Below, piece after piece: positions 44,701 to 57,000 of a stretch of DNA of 64,000 bases. The position numbers and the translations under genes are program-made. This DNA is from Pascua guehoae. Its lineage: Eukaryota > Basidiomycota > Tremellomycetes > Trichosporonales > Trichosporonaceae. The stretch covers positions 683,163 through 747,162 of the forward strand of contig BCJX01000012.1 of assembly GCA_001600415.1 (NCBI GenBank), in the 5' to 3' direction. The notes under the pieces are model-generated. The model was not told the origin of the DNA and made no database searches. It saw only the letters and a program-made list of their open reading frames with translations. Every line of letters starts with the position of its first letter. Position 1 is the stretch's first letter.

Positions 44701-47532
44701 ACTGTGGGAAGCGAGTGGTTGTTGGTGGAGCCTGGTGGCAAGTAAATGGATGGAGAGAGAGAGAGAGAGAGAGAGATAGAGAAAAAAGTTGACGAGCAGC
44801 GCGGGATGAGTTAGGGGTTGGAAGGAAGAGGGAGACTGGAGGGATAAGAAGGGAAGAGGTGGGACAAGGCGGATGCGAGGAAGGCTGAGTGTGGGGTATG
44901 TGGTATGGCGGTAGGGCCCCCGGGGCAGCCTTCAAAGGCGGCCGTAATGTGAGGCGCACGCTGCACGGCGAGTGGCGCACAGTGGCGTGCCAGTTGGACA
45001 ATGGGGACAATGGCCAGGTCTCGGTCAATGTTGAGCTTGAGGCTATTCGCGTGCGTTGAGAGTGGGGTGTGTAAAGAGGGAGAGGGGGGGAGAGAGAGGG
45101 AGAAGCGGCAAAACCTTCAAAGACCTTGAAAATAGGGCTGAAGATGGCGCACAGGCCACCGCGTAACGCTGTAATGTGTGGCCTGCAGGGCTGGATGGTA
45201 ACGAGGCTGGTGCGAATGTGAAAGCACAAAACAGTGAGTGGTGAGCGTGGGTGGATGGATGGGGTGAGCAAGCACAGGTGACAAGTGGACTTTTACACAG
45301 CCGAGTGGTGATGGGTAGTAGCAGCTGCGGAGCATGCCAGCGACGAGGAGGGGGATCGGCGAGATCGTAGGGATGGCGGAGGATAGACGGGGTCATTGTT
45401 CAAAGTCAAGAGCAACGCCGTTGTGGGGCACATGGGAATTCATCTGTCCAAGGCTGTGTGTGTGTCTGTGCGTATTGTGGCTGGCCCCATGGCCATGACC
45501 GCGTGGCTGGCGGTGCCACACCATGGACCGATATCACCGATTCAGGTGAGTCAAGTCATGTCCGTAGTTGGAGCACAACTCACCAGGGTATCGTGGCAAA
45601 TGACAACTGTAATGCAGTAGTGCATGGGGCCAGAATGAGCGAGCCGGTGTACTGGAGCAGCAACACGCGCCTCACGACAACGTCGTGGACAATACCTTAC
45701 CGTCATTGGGCGGGGGCCAAGGACAGGGGTGGGAGTTGATGAGACAACTGGTGGCTGGGGCACATTGTGCGACGCGTCAGGTCAAGTTGAGATCGACGAG
45801 GCTTGTGCGCTTGTGCACTTAAAAGACACCCAGCCACGCGTCCACACTGCGCACGACGCGCCGACGACGCGCCGATTGCGCCTCAATGCCGTGGATATGG
45901 CCATGCCGTCCCCCGGTCATCCTGGATCCTGCTCCATGCCTCACCCTTTACAGCCAGCATGTCAGCCCGCGTCTGGCGATCACTCTAATGACCTACCTCC
46001 CGGAACGTCGGAACCAAGCTGGCAGATAGCATAACGACTGGGGGGGACGCACGCACCCAAGTCTTTGGTCAGGTCGATCAGGTCCCAACTGGCAATGTGC
46101 GCAGTCGCACATCACGGGTAACGATGCAAGCGATGGGATACAAGAGAACAATCAGCTCCCTCCTTGACACGCGAGTAGATCCACTGCCAGCTGTGAGAGC
46201 CAAGCTGGTGTGGAGAGGAGAAGAGCTCAATCAAGAGGGGCAGGCAGTGTTGAGTCAGTTGCCTGCACAAAGGGGTGAATCGCAAGCGGTAACCGAGGAT
46301 GTTGGCGCAAGATGTATATACTGTACTTAAGAGAGTTCCGTAGAAGCATGGTGGTTCTGGGTGTTGTCTTGTCAGCGGCATACAGTGGCAGTCAGTTGGT
46401 TATTCGCCATTTCTTGGCCGTTCCATGACCCCTGCCTGTGCGCCTCCACATTTTATTTTGTCACTCTGATGCTCACAACCCACTTGAAACGAACATCTGC
46501 AATGCAGCCAATCATAAATGTGGCGCGGATAAAAATTTAGTTCACCCTGAGATGTAAGGATGCTCGATGCTCTTACATCATCGCACGTGGTTGCCATTCC
46601 TAACCGTGCCATCCAAGCCACCATGATGCGCAGTAGCCAAGAATATCGACTGCGCGACTGCGGCGCCCAATAATGCCAAGAATACTGCGGACTCTACTCA
46701 CACTGCTCGACGCCAAATAGAAAGTCCACGCGTGCCAACAAGAGACAAGCGTGAAGAAACGGAATCGAGTAGCCGGTTTTAGCGCCAGCGTCAATTCGAT
46801 GGGACACAGCAACTTTCCATCCGGGTCCTGTGGCTGCACAGGTTTGTCGGAGGACATCGAGGTCACCGCTTCTAGGAACCAAATACTGTCATGCTCTGGC
46901 GGAGTGGAGGATACTGTTGCCGTGCCTGTGTCGGCCTGGCTGGTTGTTATCGGGGTTGCCGTGATCGGCGGGCTGGACCCGCCCTGTCGCGCCTGTGGGC
47001 TGTGGGCCGCGTTGCAGGTTTGACGTACTGGCGTTTTGCCCCCAACCTGGGCTAGCATGCCGACATGTTCAATGACCCGCAGCTTAGCAACAAAGACTGG
47101 GCGGATGGCGGATGGGCGGTGCTCTCTGCAGTCAACCCGCGTCCAATATTCATCGCCCTGGCCCCATGTTCCGCCGTCCCTGGCCTTTAGCGTCTGACAA
47201 GCCTGGCAGCTCACTGCCCGCAGCACCACAGTAGTCTCTTGCCTCATCCGCCCCCCACCACCCACCACCCATCTCTGTTCCCCACCCATGGGCGGTAACG
47301 TAGGCAGGATGCATGCGATATGCACATGGTTGCAGCCACCACCTGAGACGAGACACAAGTCGAACGTGTCCCGAGGCTAATCTTCTTCAAACACCACCCA
47401 TAAAACACACTCTCTACATCACCACCCTCTGTCGTCATCGCCTTGTCATCACTCCGACTTTCCTCACCACTCTTTTACTTCTCGTTCACACCCATATACC
47501 TCCTCTTTTGGCATTGTTAACCATATACAAGG
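44701..47532. other. 2.8-kb intergenic region between two divergent genes
   Basis: Begins with a GA dinucleotide microsatellite (about 44752-44776) in the 5' leader of the minus-strand gene. The rest has only weak open frames. The longest (minus, 46600-47358) has no family or splice support. The last 150 bases are CT-rich and end in the start codon of the SMP-C2 gene. Long shared promoters like this one may be heavily regulated, but no site is recognisable. Confidence 0.4.
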
Positions 47533-50500
47533 ATGGCTTTCTCTCAGCAGGCCGCAATGCGGCCACTGGATTCATCGACGTCGCCTCCACGGAAGGCTCC
47601 CCCAAGTCGACCAGACCGACCCCTTCCTCCACCACCTCCCGATGAGAGTGCTAGCACATCTTTAGCCCACGGCTCTTCCATCCGATTGCCCCCCGCACCT
47701 CCTACACGTTTACCGCCCGCGCCTCCTTCCGCAGCACTGCAACCTTCAATGACCGACGTACACACAGGTCCCATCGTCCACTCGTACACCTCAGAAGTCG
47801 AGGCGAGACAGGCGACGCAGTCCTATCCCTACCCCAGTCCCTACTCTGAACCTTTCTCGCAGCCGCCACCTTCCTCTTCCTCGGCGATGCCAAGGCTAAA
47901 TGTTAGCTCGCCGACGCGAGCAGATGCGTCAGCTTCACCATTGACATCCGCGTCAACATCCGCGCCCGTTTTTGAATCGTCACCCGTGGCCCCCCGTCCA
48001 GTGCCGCCACAAAACGGTAACCGACCAGCGCACGGGCAGCAGACAAAACCGCAGCTCAACCCTTCACTTCTTGGCTTTACCACTCCCATTACTCCAGAGA
48101 CACCGACACCGACACCTCAGGCGCCGTACCCACTCCGCGACGCTCAGGCGCTGGCTCAGCAACCGCGGACGTATCCCGAGGCAGAGCAAGGCCAGGTGCC
48201 AGACGACACTCCGCCGGGGCCAACACTGCCGCGCACCCCAAAGCGCTCGGCATCGCTGCGGGCAAAGACACGCTCGGCGCAAGCCCAGGACGATCCAAGT
48301 GAACCAGTACCACCAGTACCGCCAGTGCCGTCTGTCCCGCGTCCCCTCGTTCTCCGCATCGACACCGGGAGCACCGACTCGACTGTATCGCCCAACTCTG
48401 CCTTCCCGCTTGAATCGCGACCTCTGCCCGACTTTCCTGTCTCTGCAGTGACGCCGGACCACTTTGCATCGCCTGCCGGAGATCTCGCACGCGCCGCATC
48501 GCTCAAGGGCCCACTCCCCATTACACCTGCAGACAAGCCCTTGCCTCGGCCCGAGCTCAACAAGATCTCCGAGGGCAAGGACACGGACGAGACAAAGGTG
48601 ACCGCAAGCGAAGAGCCCAGGGCGCGTGGAGGCCAGCAACCAAGGTCACCTCCTGCCCACAAACAAGTTGCTACTGCCCTTGCCCTAGCCGCTGGCGTCG
48701 GTGTAGGAACGGCCGGGATGGGGAAGCCAGCCAAACCCACAACGGTTGAGGGTGGCAAGTTGGCGGCGACAAGCTTCGCAGTCACCCCTGAGCGCAGGAA
48801 CACTCCACAACAACCGGCAGCCGAGTGCGAGGAGCCCCATATGGACCTTTCCACGATCTTGTCACACCCGTACATCATTGGCGGCAGTGTGTTGCTTTTC
48901 ATTATCCTCCCCTTTGTCCTTGGGCGCGGCCTGTTCACCACCTTCCTCACTGTCGCCGTGACCGCATTTGTGACGCGGTGGCTCCTACCCAACAATGGCA
49001 CTGGCGCATCGCAGGAACCGTCGTCGATTTATCCTCCTTCATCAGCCGATTCGGCATCTGTCGGTTGGGTGTGAGTCACCTGATGACCCGAAATCTGGCC
49101 AAAGACACTTACCCCTGCAGCAACCACGCGCTCCGTGCGCTCTTCCCTCTCATGTCCACAGACGTGCTGGCGCCCTTTGTCGATCTCCTCGAGGACGCCC
49201 TCATTCAGCAGGTTCCACCCATTGTTGTGAGTGTCCAGACACCGCGACGTCTTGTTTGCAAGCTCACGCTCGTAGACCTCGGTTCGCCTGACGGGTGTCT
49301 CTCTGGGTAACGAGCCTGTGCTCCTTACATCGCTCCGGCCGATCACCGACCACCAATGGTTCCAATACCTGGACGAAGGCGCGCCGTGGATCGGCCGTGA
49401 GACAGGGTCGTCAACGCCGCAAGAAGGTTTCAACAGTCCACACACGCCCACCTCACCGACATTCAGCACGACGTCGGGCAATGGTCACTACACGACGTCG
49501 CCAGTGTCCCTTAAATCGTCCGCGAGGAGAATGTCATTCACACCGTCCGAGGCATCTAGCTCTCGAGGGTTTGGGTCGGCGCACTTGCGAGTTCCAACTT
49601 CACCACCACGCCACTCGGTCGCCCACTCTCCGTCGCGCCAGGCAAGCAGTATCCCAGAGTCGCAAACCCACTTTAGCGTTCCTGCGACGGTGATCACTCC
49701 GATATCGCCCTATGGTCCTTCACTCACCCGCCGCAAGTCTCGCACCGCTTCTGGGGCCTCGCGAACCACGTTTGCCTCCACTCCAGAGGAGGATTTGCCA
49801 CCCCTGCCACCACTGCCTGACGTTGATGAGCCTCTGAGCCCATCCGAAAGTGGTTTCCGCAAACGCGACCGTCTCTTGCGGCGACTGACAAGAAGGAAGA
49901 GTGACGCCGTCTCGCCCGGTCTGCCACCGACTCCGGAGACTGCGCGCACCATCAGGCCTCCTATCGATGAGAACGGCGAAGAAGTGGACGGTGACGCTGG
50001 ACAGTATGTCAACTATGAGGTCGGATTCACGTACCGCCGGACGGCAGACATGAAGGCCCGGGGGACGGGACTTCATATGCTGGCGTTCTTTGGCTGGGGC
50101 GTTCGCGGCGTTGGTGGGTCCGAGATCCCTGTCTACATCGACGTGGTCCAGCTCCGTGGCAAGATGCGCGTGCGCCTGCTCCTATCCGCGTCGCCGCCAT
50201 TTGTTCGCGAGGCATCGTTTAGCTTTGTGACCATGCCCGACTTTGACATTTCGGCCCGTCCGCTCCGCGCTGGCGCTTTCAACGCCATGGACATTCCCCT
50301 CATCAAATCCTACGTCATGAAATCGGTCGAAAAAGTTGCAGGTGGATTCGTCGCACCCAAGAGCTACAGCATGGACGTCGACCGTCTCCTCCTCGGCTAT
50401 GAGGGAGCGATGCGCACCGAGTCCATTGGTGTGTTTGAGATTATCATCCACCGAGCACACGACTTGATCCGCGCCGACACGATGGGATCGTGTGACCCCT

Positions 50501-52838
50501 ATGTCGCCGTATCGTACTCCAAGTTCAACAAGCCGATGTTTAGCACACGCACGATTGTCAACACGCAGGACCCCGTCTGGGAAGAGCGGGCGTTTGTCCT
50601 CGTGGGGCGCGATACTGTCCACACGGGCGAAAAGCTTCGCCTGCGTGTCTGTGACTCTGACAGGTTTTCAGCCGATGACGCCGTGGGTGTTGTCGAGGTC
50701 GACGTTGCCGATCTCGTGGACCAATCGACATTGGCACCGGGTCAAGATCTCTTTTATCGCTGCGACGAACTCGCTGCCGATCGCGTTGGGATGAAGACGC
50801 AGGGCCAGCTCGACTGGAGTGTCCGCTTCTTCCCCCTCTGGAAGATGGAGCCCGAAGAGCTCGAACGACGTATTGATGCCATCCGTGACACGCGCGGTCA
50901 AGGACAGACGGTGACACCGTGGTGGCTCAAGTGGCTCGAGGACTGGATGGAAATTCCCGAATGGGCAAAGGAGCGCGACGAGAAGCGCAAGGAGACAGTC
51001 GACTTCTTTACTGGCGAGCGAATGCGCGACGAGATTGAAGCGGCAGGCAAGCCGACGCCAGAGCTACCCAGTGGTGTCCTCCAGTTCCACATCCACCAGT
51101 GTGCTGGTAAGTATCACCGTCGGGCCAGTCGATGGACACTGACAACTGTACAGAACTCGAGCTCGAGTCGCTTTCGGGTACATTCACGAGTGGAGGCAAC
51201 AATCGACGCAAATCGGCAGCATCGGGCAAGCCTGCTCTGGGCGATGTGATTGATCGTGCTCCGAGTGAAAATGCCGATCCACCCAGCTCGTACGTCGAGG
51301 TGCATCTGAACGACAAGTTTGTGTACCGCACACGTACAAAGCAGGTCAACCCGGTGCCGTACTTTAACGCCGTGAGCGAGCGGTTTGTCAAGGACTGGCG
51401 CAACTCGAAGATTGTGTTTGTCGTCAAGGACGAGCGGAACCGGGAGCACCATCCTATTCTCGGTGTCGTTTCGCTTCGCCTCAAGGACGTGCTCAAAAAT
51501 GGGTGCCAGGTCACGCGGTGGTTCCCGATCGTCGGTGGACTTGGATGGGGGCGACTCCGCATCTCGCTTCTGTTCAAGCCCCTCGAGATGCACCTGGCAG
51601 GAAACATGTCGTCGTTTGAAACGGCCACATTCGACCTGACCTCGATCTCGCTGCCAGACATGACCGAGGCGCTGGGCCGCGAGCCGCAGGTCGTCATCGA
51701 GACCGAGTACGACCGCGCAGTTTTACATGGCCCCAACGGCCGCCACAATGGTGAGCGTCGCAGCAGTGACCGCCACCGCGACACTTTGGACGAGCCACGG
51801 CGTGATTCGACCATGTTCTCATCACCGAAGCGTACTGTCTCGTCTTCCACGGCACCGCCCCCTACGAGCTACAACGGCACGCTCTCCACGCCAGACACTC
51901 CCAACATGAGGTCGTCATTGGAGTCGAACGCGACTGGCGCGCACATGTCTCTTATCCCAATGGGCTCGAGCGTGCCATGGGAGGTGAGCAAGCCTATCCG
52001 CCTGGCTGTCCAGTACCGCCAGTCGTGCCACGTCTTGTTCAGCGTGACGACCCGTCGCGTGCTGAAGAAATCGCGTGTACACGCGATTGCATCGCTGCGC
52101 CTCGAGGACTGCTCGGACTGCGAGGTCCTTACGCGCACGCTTCCGCTCTTTGAAACGCGCACCGTCGGCGATGCCGTGCGCGCTGCGTACGCATGGGACG
52201 AGGCGAACACTGCCAACCGCAACAGCCACGCGAACGTGGGTAGCCCGTCGTCGCGGGTTGATAGTGTAGGACCGTCGTCGCGTGTGGCCAGTGCCGGGCC
52301 GTCGTCACGAGTGGCCAGTGTCGGGCCGTCGCCGCCGCCGCTGCCTGCAAATGTGCGTTTGGTGGGCTTTATCAACATTACGTTTGTGGTCCACCCTGGT
52401 GTGTCGCGCGCGCACCGCAAGCTGTGCAAGCGCGACGCAAAGATGCGCACCGTCTACGACGCCTGGGAGGCGACGCGGCTGATCGATGGACCGCATGCGG
52501 GTGGGCCGGGCGACGAGACTGCCGACGGCTACTATGACTCGGACGACGAGTACGAGGACGGCATGTACATGTCGTCTGACGACGAGTCTGGCGCTGCGGC
52601 GGCGGCCGCCATGCACGAAGACGACACGCGTGCCATGCTCGATGGCAGCCGCGCGCACTCAAAGGCGCTGCACAAGAGCAACCGCGGCATCTTCCAGCTA
52701 AAGCTCGCGCGTACTGGCAAGTATGTAAAGGACAAGGTCGAGGAGAAGATTCTGTCGAGTGCCGCCGCCAACAAGCTTGACCGCCGGCCGCGCGGCGCCG
52801 ACCTCGAGCCTGAGCACGAGGGGCAGAGTCGTCTGTAA
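47533..52838 (+). CDS. SMP-C2 membrane-contact-site lipid-transfer protein (tricalbin/Mug190-like), 1719 aa
   Basis: Exons 47533-49070, 49121-49226, 49276-51106 and 51154-52838 give 1719 residues. Order: Pro/Ser-rich cytosolic N-terminus (1-430); hydrophobic hairpin at about 445-485 (YIIGGSVLLFIILPFVLG and FLTVAVTAFVTRWLL); SMP domain beginning VGWVNHALRALFPLMS and FVDLLEDALIQQVPPIV, with VRLTGVSLGNEPV after intron 2. A Ser-rich stretch (about 570-790) interrupts the SMP, which resumes with NYEVGFTYRR, VYIDVVQLRGKMRVRLLL and SFVTMPDFDISARPL. C2 domain 1 is at about 930-1050 (IIIHRAHDLIRADTMGSCDPYVAV, with calcium-type Asp in CDPY). C2 domain 2 follows from about 1200 (VEVHLNDKFVYRTRTK). Likely an ER-anchored tether at ER-plasma-membrane contacts that moves lipids. 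Closest known layout is S. pombe Mug190/tricalbin. Confidence 0.88.
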
Positions 52839-53231
52839 TGGGGATGGAGGCGGGGCCGGCCCGTTGTCGGGAAGGAGTCAGGCAGCGGACACTTTAGAGT
52901 CGCGCTTGTGTAGTAGTTAGTATTAATTGCGGATGATAGCAGGAGACGTTTCTTGTGATGAAGTATGCACTTGTAGCCAGTTTATCTGGAAAGGTATTCT
53001 TTCCTTGGCCGCGAGTTGAGCATGACAACCGAGATCAAGACCGGCCTGTCCTGTTAGGTGCCAAATTATTGCCAAACGCGCTTGATACTCTAGGCAGGGT
53101 GGCTCAGGGTCCCTGAGCGTACCCTGAACCCTCTGTTTCAGAATAATGTGGCACTTCTGCACAGACTTCACGACCAACCCAAACTGTCTCCCAAAGCTTC
53201 CTAAGCGCTCCTGAAGCCTCAGTTCTCATCT
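52839..53231. other. Intergenic region
   Basis: 3' UTR of the SMP-C2 gene and upstream flank of tRNA-Phe. Nothing else recognised. Confidence 0.4.
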
Positions 53232-53325
53232 GGAGGGATAGCTCAGTTGGGAGAGCGTACGACTGAAGTGAAGCACGCTTCCTCCGGCCTTCGTACGGTC
53301 CCTGGTTCGATCCCGGGTCACTCCA
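53232..53325 (+). tRNA. tRNA-Phe (anticodon GAA) with a ~21-nt intron
   Basis: D arm GCTCAGTTGGGAGAGC is canonical. Anticodon stem TACGA pairs with TCGTA. The loop CTGAAG gives GAA, with an intron after G37 (TGAAGCACGC...). T arm CCTGG-TTCGATC-CCGGG is intact. The acceptor GGAGGGA pairs with TCACTCC except for one G-A mismatch. A run of at least 11 T from 53330 is a strong Pol III terminator. Confidence 0.88.
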
Positions 53326-53340
53326 GACTTTTTTTTTTTT

Positions 53341-54056
<716 letters not shown>

Positions 54057-57000
54057 CTAGTCACCAAGCAGGTCCTCGACGACGGCCTTGCGCACGCCCC
54101 TGGCGGCGCTGGGCGGGGGTCCAATAGCTGGGAGCGGGGGGCTCAGGGGCCCCGGGCGGGGCCAGCGGGGCGAGTTGCTCGCGGACGTCATGAGCGTGAG
54201 CGTCGCTGCGTGGTCGACCTTTGTGGGGCTGCCCTCGTGTTTCGGGGGCGGGGACTGGCGTGTACTGATCGGCGGCGCGGGGGGGACGCGGGGGGCGCGG
54301 CCCGGTGCCGGCGGAGGGGGCAGGGGGAAGGAGGGACTCGTGGCCGACGAGGGGCGCGAGTTGCCCGTGCCGATAAAGCCCATGCCCATGAATGGGCTCG
54401 GGCTCGTGCCTGCCGACGTGCCCGAGCCGGCCGTACCGGCACGCGGCGGGCCGCCGAGGAGAGACTGCCCCACGCCGCCGCCGGATACGGGGCTGTGGTG
54501 CGGAAAGCTCCCAAAGCCAGCGCGCGGACTGTCCTTGGGCAGCGGCGCCGGCGCCGGCGACGCAGGCGACGTTTTCGCAATCGGCGTAGGCGGTAATGAG
54601 CCACTCGAGAGACTCGACAGCGCCGGCGTCACTGCACGCGCCTGCGCCGGCACCGGGGCCACGGCAGGCGGCGACGCAAACGAGCCAAAGTTGCCAAAGC
54701 TGCCAAAGTCTCCAAAGTCGCCAAAGTCGTCAAAGCCGGTGGTTGCGCCGGCGCCCGACGCCGGCGGGGCGGAAAAGTCGGCAAAGTCGTCAAAGTCGCC
54801 AAAGTCGTCGGCGGGTGGGGCCGGCGCGGGTGCTGGGGCCGAGGTGGACGGTGTCGGCGTCAGCGTCAGCGTGCTCTGGGTCGGCACGAGGGGCGGGAGC
54901 GACATTCCCGGTGACGGCTGCGGAGGCTGGTGGGCAGCCCGAGGCTGTGGCTGCAATGGTGGGCTCGACATGCTCGACATGCTCGACGCGCTTGGCGCAA
55001 GCGGGGCCATGTTAAAGCCGAGAGACGGAGGCTGCGGCCGCTGAGCCGGGGGCGGCGACGGTGCAAGCGGCACCATCGACATGCCCATCGCTGGCGCCTT
55101 GTTGGGCACGAGAGGTGGCATGCTCGGCGACCCGACTCTAACGGGCGCGGGGCTCGATGGGCGATGGGACACAGGACTCGGCGCGAGGATATTGTCCATA
55201 CTGCCAAGACGGCCGGGTGGCCCACCGGCGCCGCCGATACTGCCGCGACCCGTTGTCCGCACGCCAGTGGCGGTGATGCTGCTGGCAAGCGGGGACGGCG
55301 AGGAAGTGCGCGGCGGAGGCGAGATTGCGCGTGCGGCCGCGAGAGGCGGGGTAGAACGGCCGCTGGGAGGTGGGAGCGGGGGTGTGGGGAGGCCACTACC
55401 GCTCCGGCTGTGCGGGGAGATGGCAGCACGGGCAGGGGGCGGGGCAATGGCGGGAATGCTGGACGCTCGCTTCGACCCCGAAGGGGCGAGAATGTCCTCC
55501 CAGCCAGCATACAGCGGGGACTGGGCGGCACTGTGCGAGGCCGAGTTGGTCGCGCTGTGGCTCGCGCGTCCTGCGGGCTCGGGCGTGTCGTCAAAGAGAC
55601 CCGCGAGGAGATCAATGTTGGACGCCTGTCTCTGCGGCTGCGCCATGCGGGCCTGGAAGCGCTTCGAGCCCGAGAGCGATGACTGCGACGCAGTCGAAGA
55701 CGACCGCGGCGGCGCTGCCAGCGGCGCCGGCACGCTGGCCAACTTGGACGGCGAGGGAGGACGGATATTACCCAGTGGCGACCCTGTCCTACCCCGCTGT
55801 GGCATGGAGGACATAGCGGGCACAGCAGGCACCTGGTCCAGAAACGCAATGTCGGCGGCCGAGAGCTCCATCTCTGCGTCGTCGTGGTCATCGTGCTCGG
55901 GCTCGTCGGTCGCGAGCGCCGCGGGGCTGCCGGATCGCCGGCCAAACCGGCCCAGGAAGCGCGACATGGCCGACGCTGGCGGCACTTCTGGCGGTTCAGA
56001 ATGAGCGGGAAGCGCGTCGGCCGGCAACACGGGCACGGGGGCAAGCACGTCGTGCATGTCGAGGGCCGCCTGCGAGAGGGACGCCTGTGGCCCATGTGTC
56101 GGGGTGAGGACACGTTTTGGTGTGCTCGCATGCGACAACGAGGCAATCGACCCGGCGCGCGACGACGACGTGCGTGGTTTTAAAGGAACAGGCGTAGCAG
56201 TCACTGGCGGCGTCGACGCGGGCGATGCGAGCGAGGCCAGTGACGAAATGCTTGCCGTTTCCGCGACGGGAGGGCTCGTCGGTGTACTCTTGGCCACCAC
56301 GGGCGGGATCGGAGTCACTGCACCCGTGGACCCACTCGCCGACGTGGGTGTGTCCGTCGGCGTCTTGATCTCGAGCACCCCTCCTCCGCTCGTCGTAAGA
56401 GACTTTGGAGCAGTCGACCGGCGCCAGAAACTCCACCCTTTCTGTACTGGCTCGTCCTTTGGCTGCTGAGGCTTGGGCGCCTCCTCTGGCTCGCCGAGGT
56501 GCGACCGGCCACTCCATGTGCCCTCGATCCCGGTCCCAAAGCTCAACGGGTCAAGCCGGCGCGTACGAATCGGCGCATGCAGGAGCGACGTCTGCGGGTT
56601 GGGGTTGGCGCGTGCGAGCGCCGCAGTGTACTTTTTGTGCGTCGCGAGGCTCGACATGACGGGTGCGTACGTGTTTACGTCTGGCGGGATCGTTGCGAGG
56701 GACGCAAGCACGTCGACCGTGTTGGCCCGGAGGGCCGCCGCGCCGTCGTCGAGCTCTCTGTCCGCAGCCTCTGCCCTCGCCCGTGCCTCGTCCCCCTCCT
56801 TGTCACTGTCGCCAAACGGAGGCTCCGAAATCAGTGATCCCGCCACGGCGTCCCACTCGCGCTTGAGCTCGGCGACCTTGGCGTGCGGCGCGCGCGCTTC
56901 GGCCGCAGCCAGCCGTGCCTGCTCGGCCTCCCACTCCGACTCCTGGGCGGGCTTGGGAGTCGCGGCGACAGGCCGCACGTCGCCCCAGCCATATCCCGCA

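Noticed and set aside
46600..47358. 252-residue minus-strand open frame in the 2.8-kb intergenic region
   Set aside because: Mixed composition without domain, splice or codon-bias support. Likely chance.
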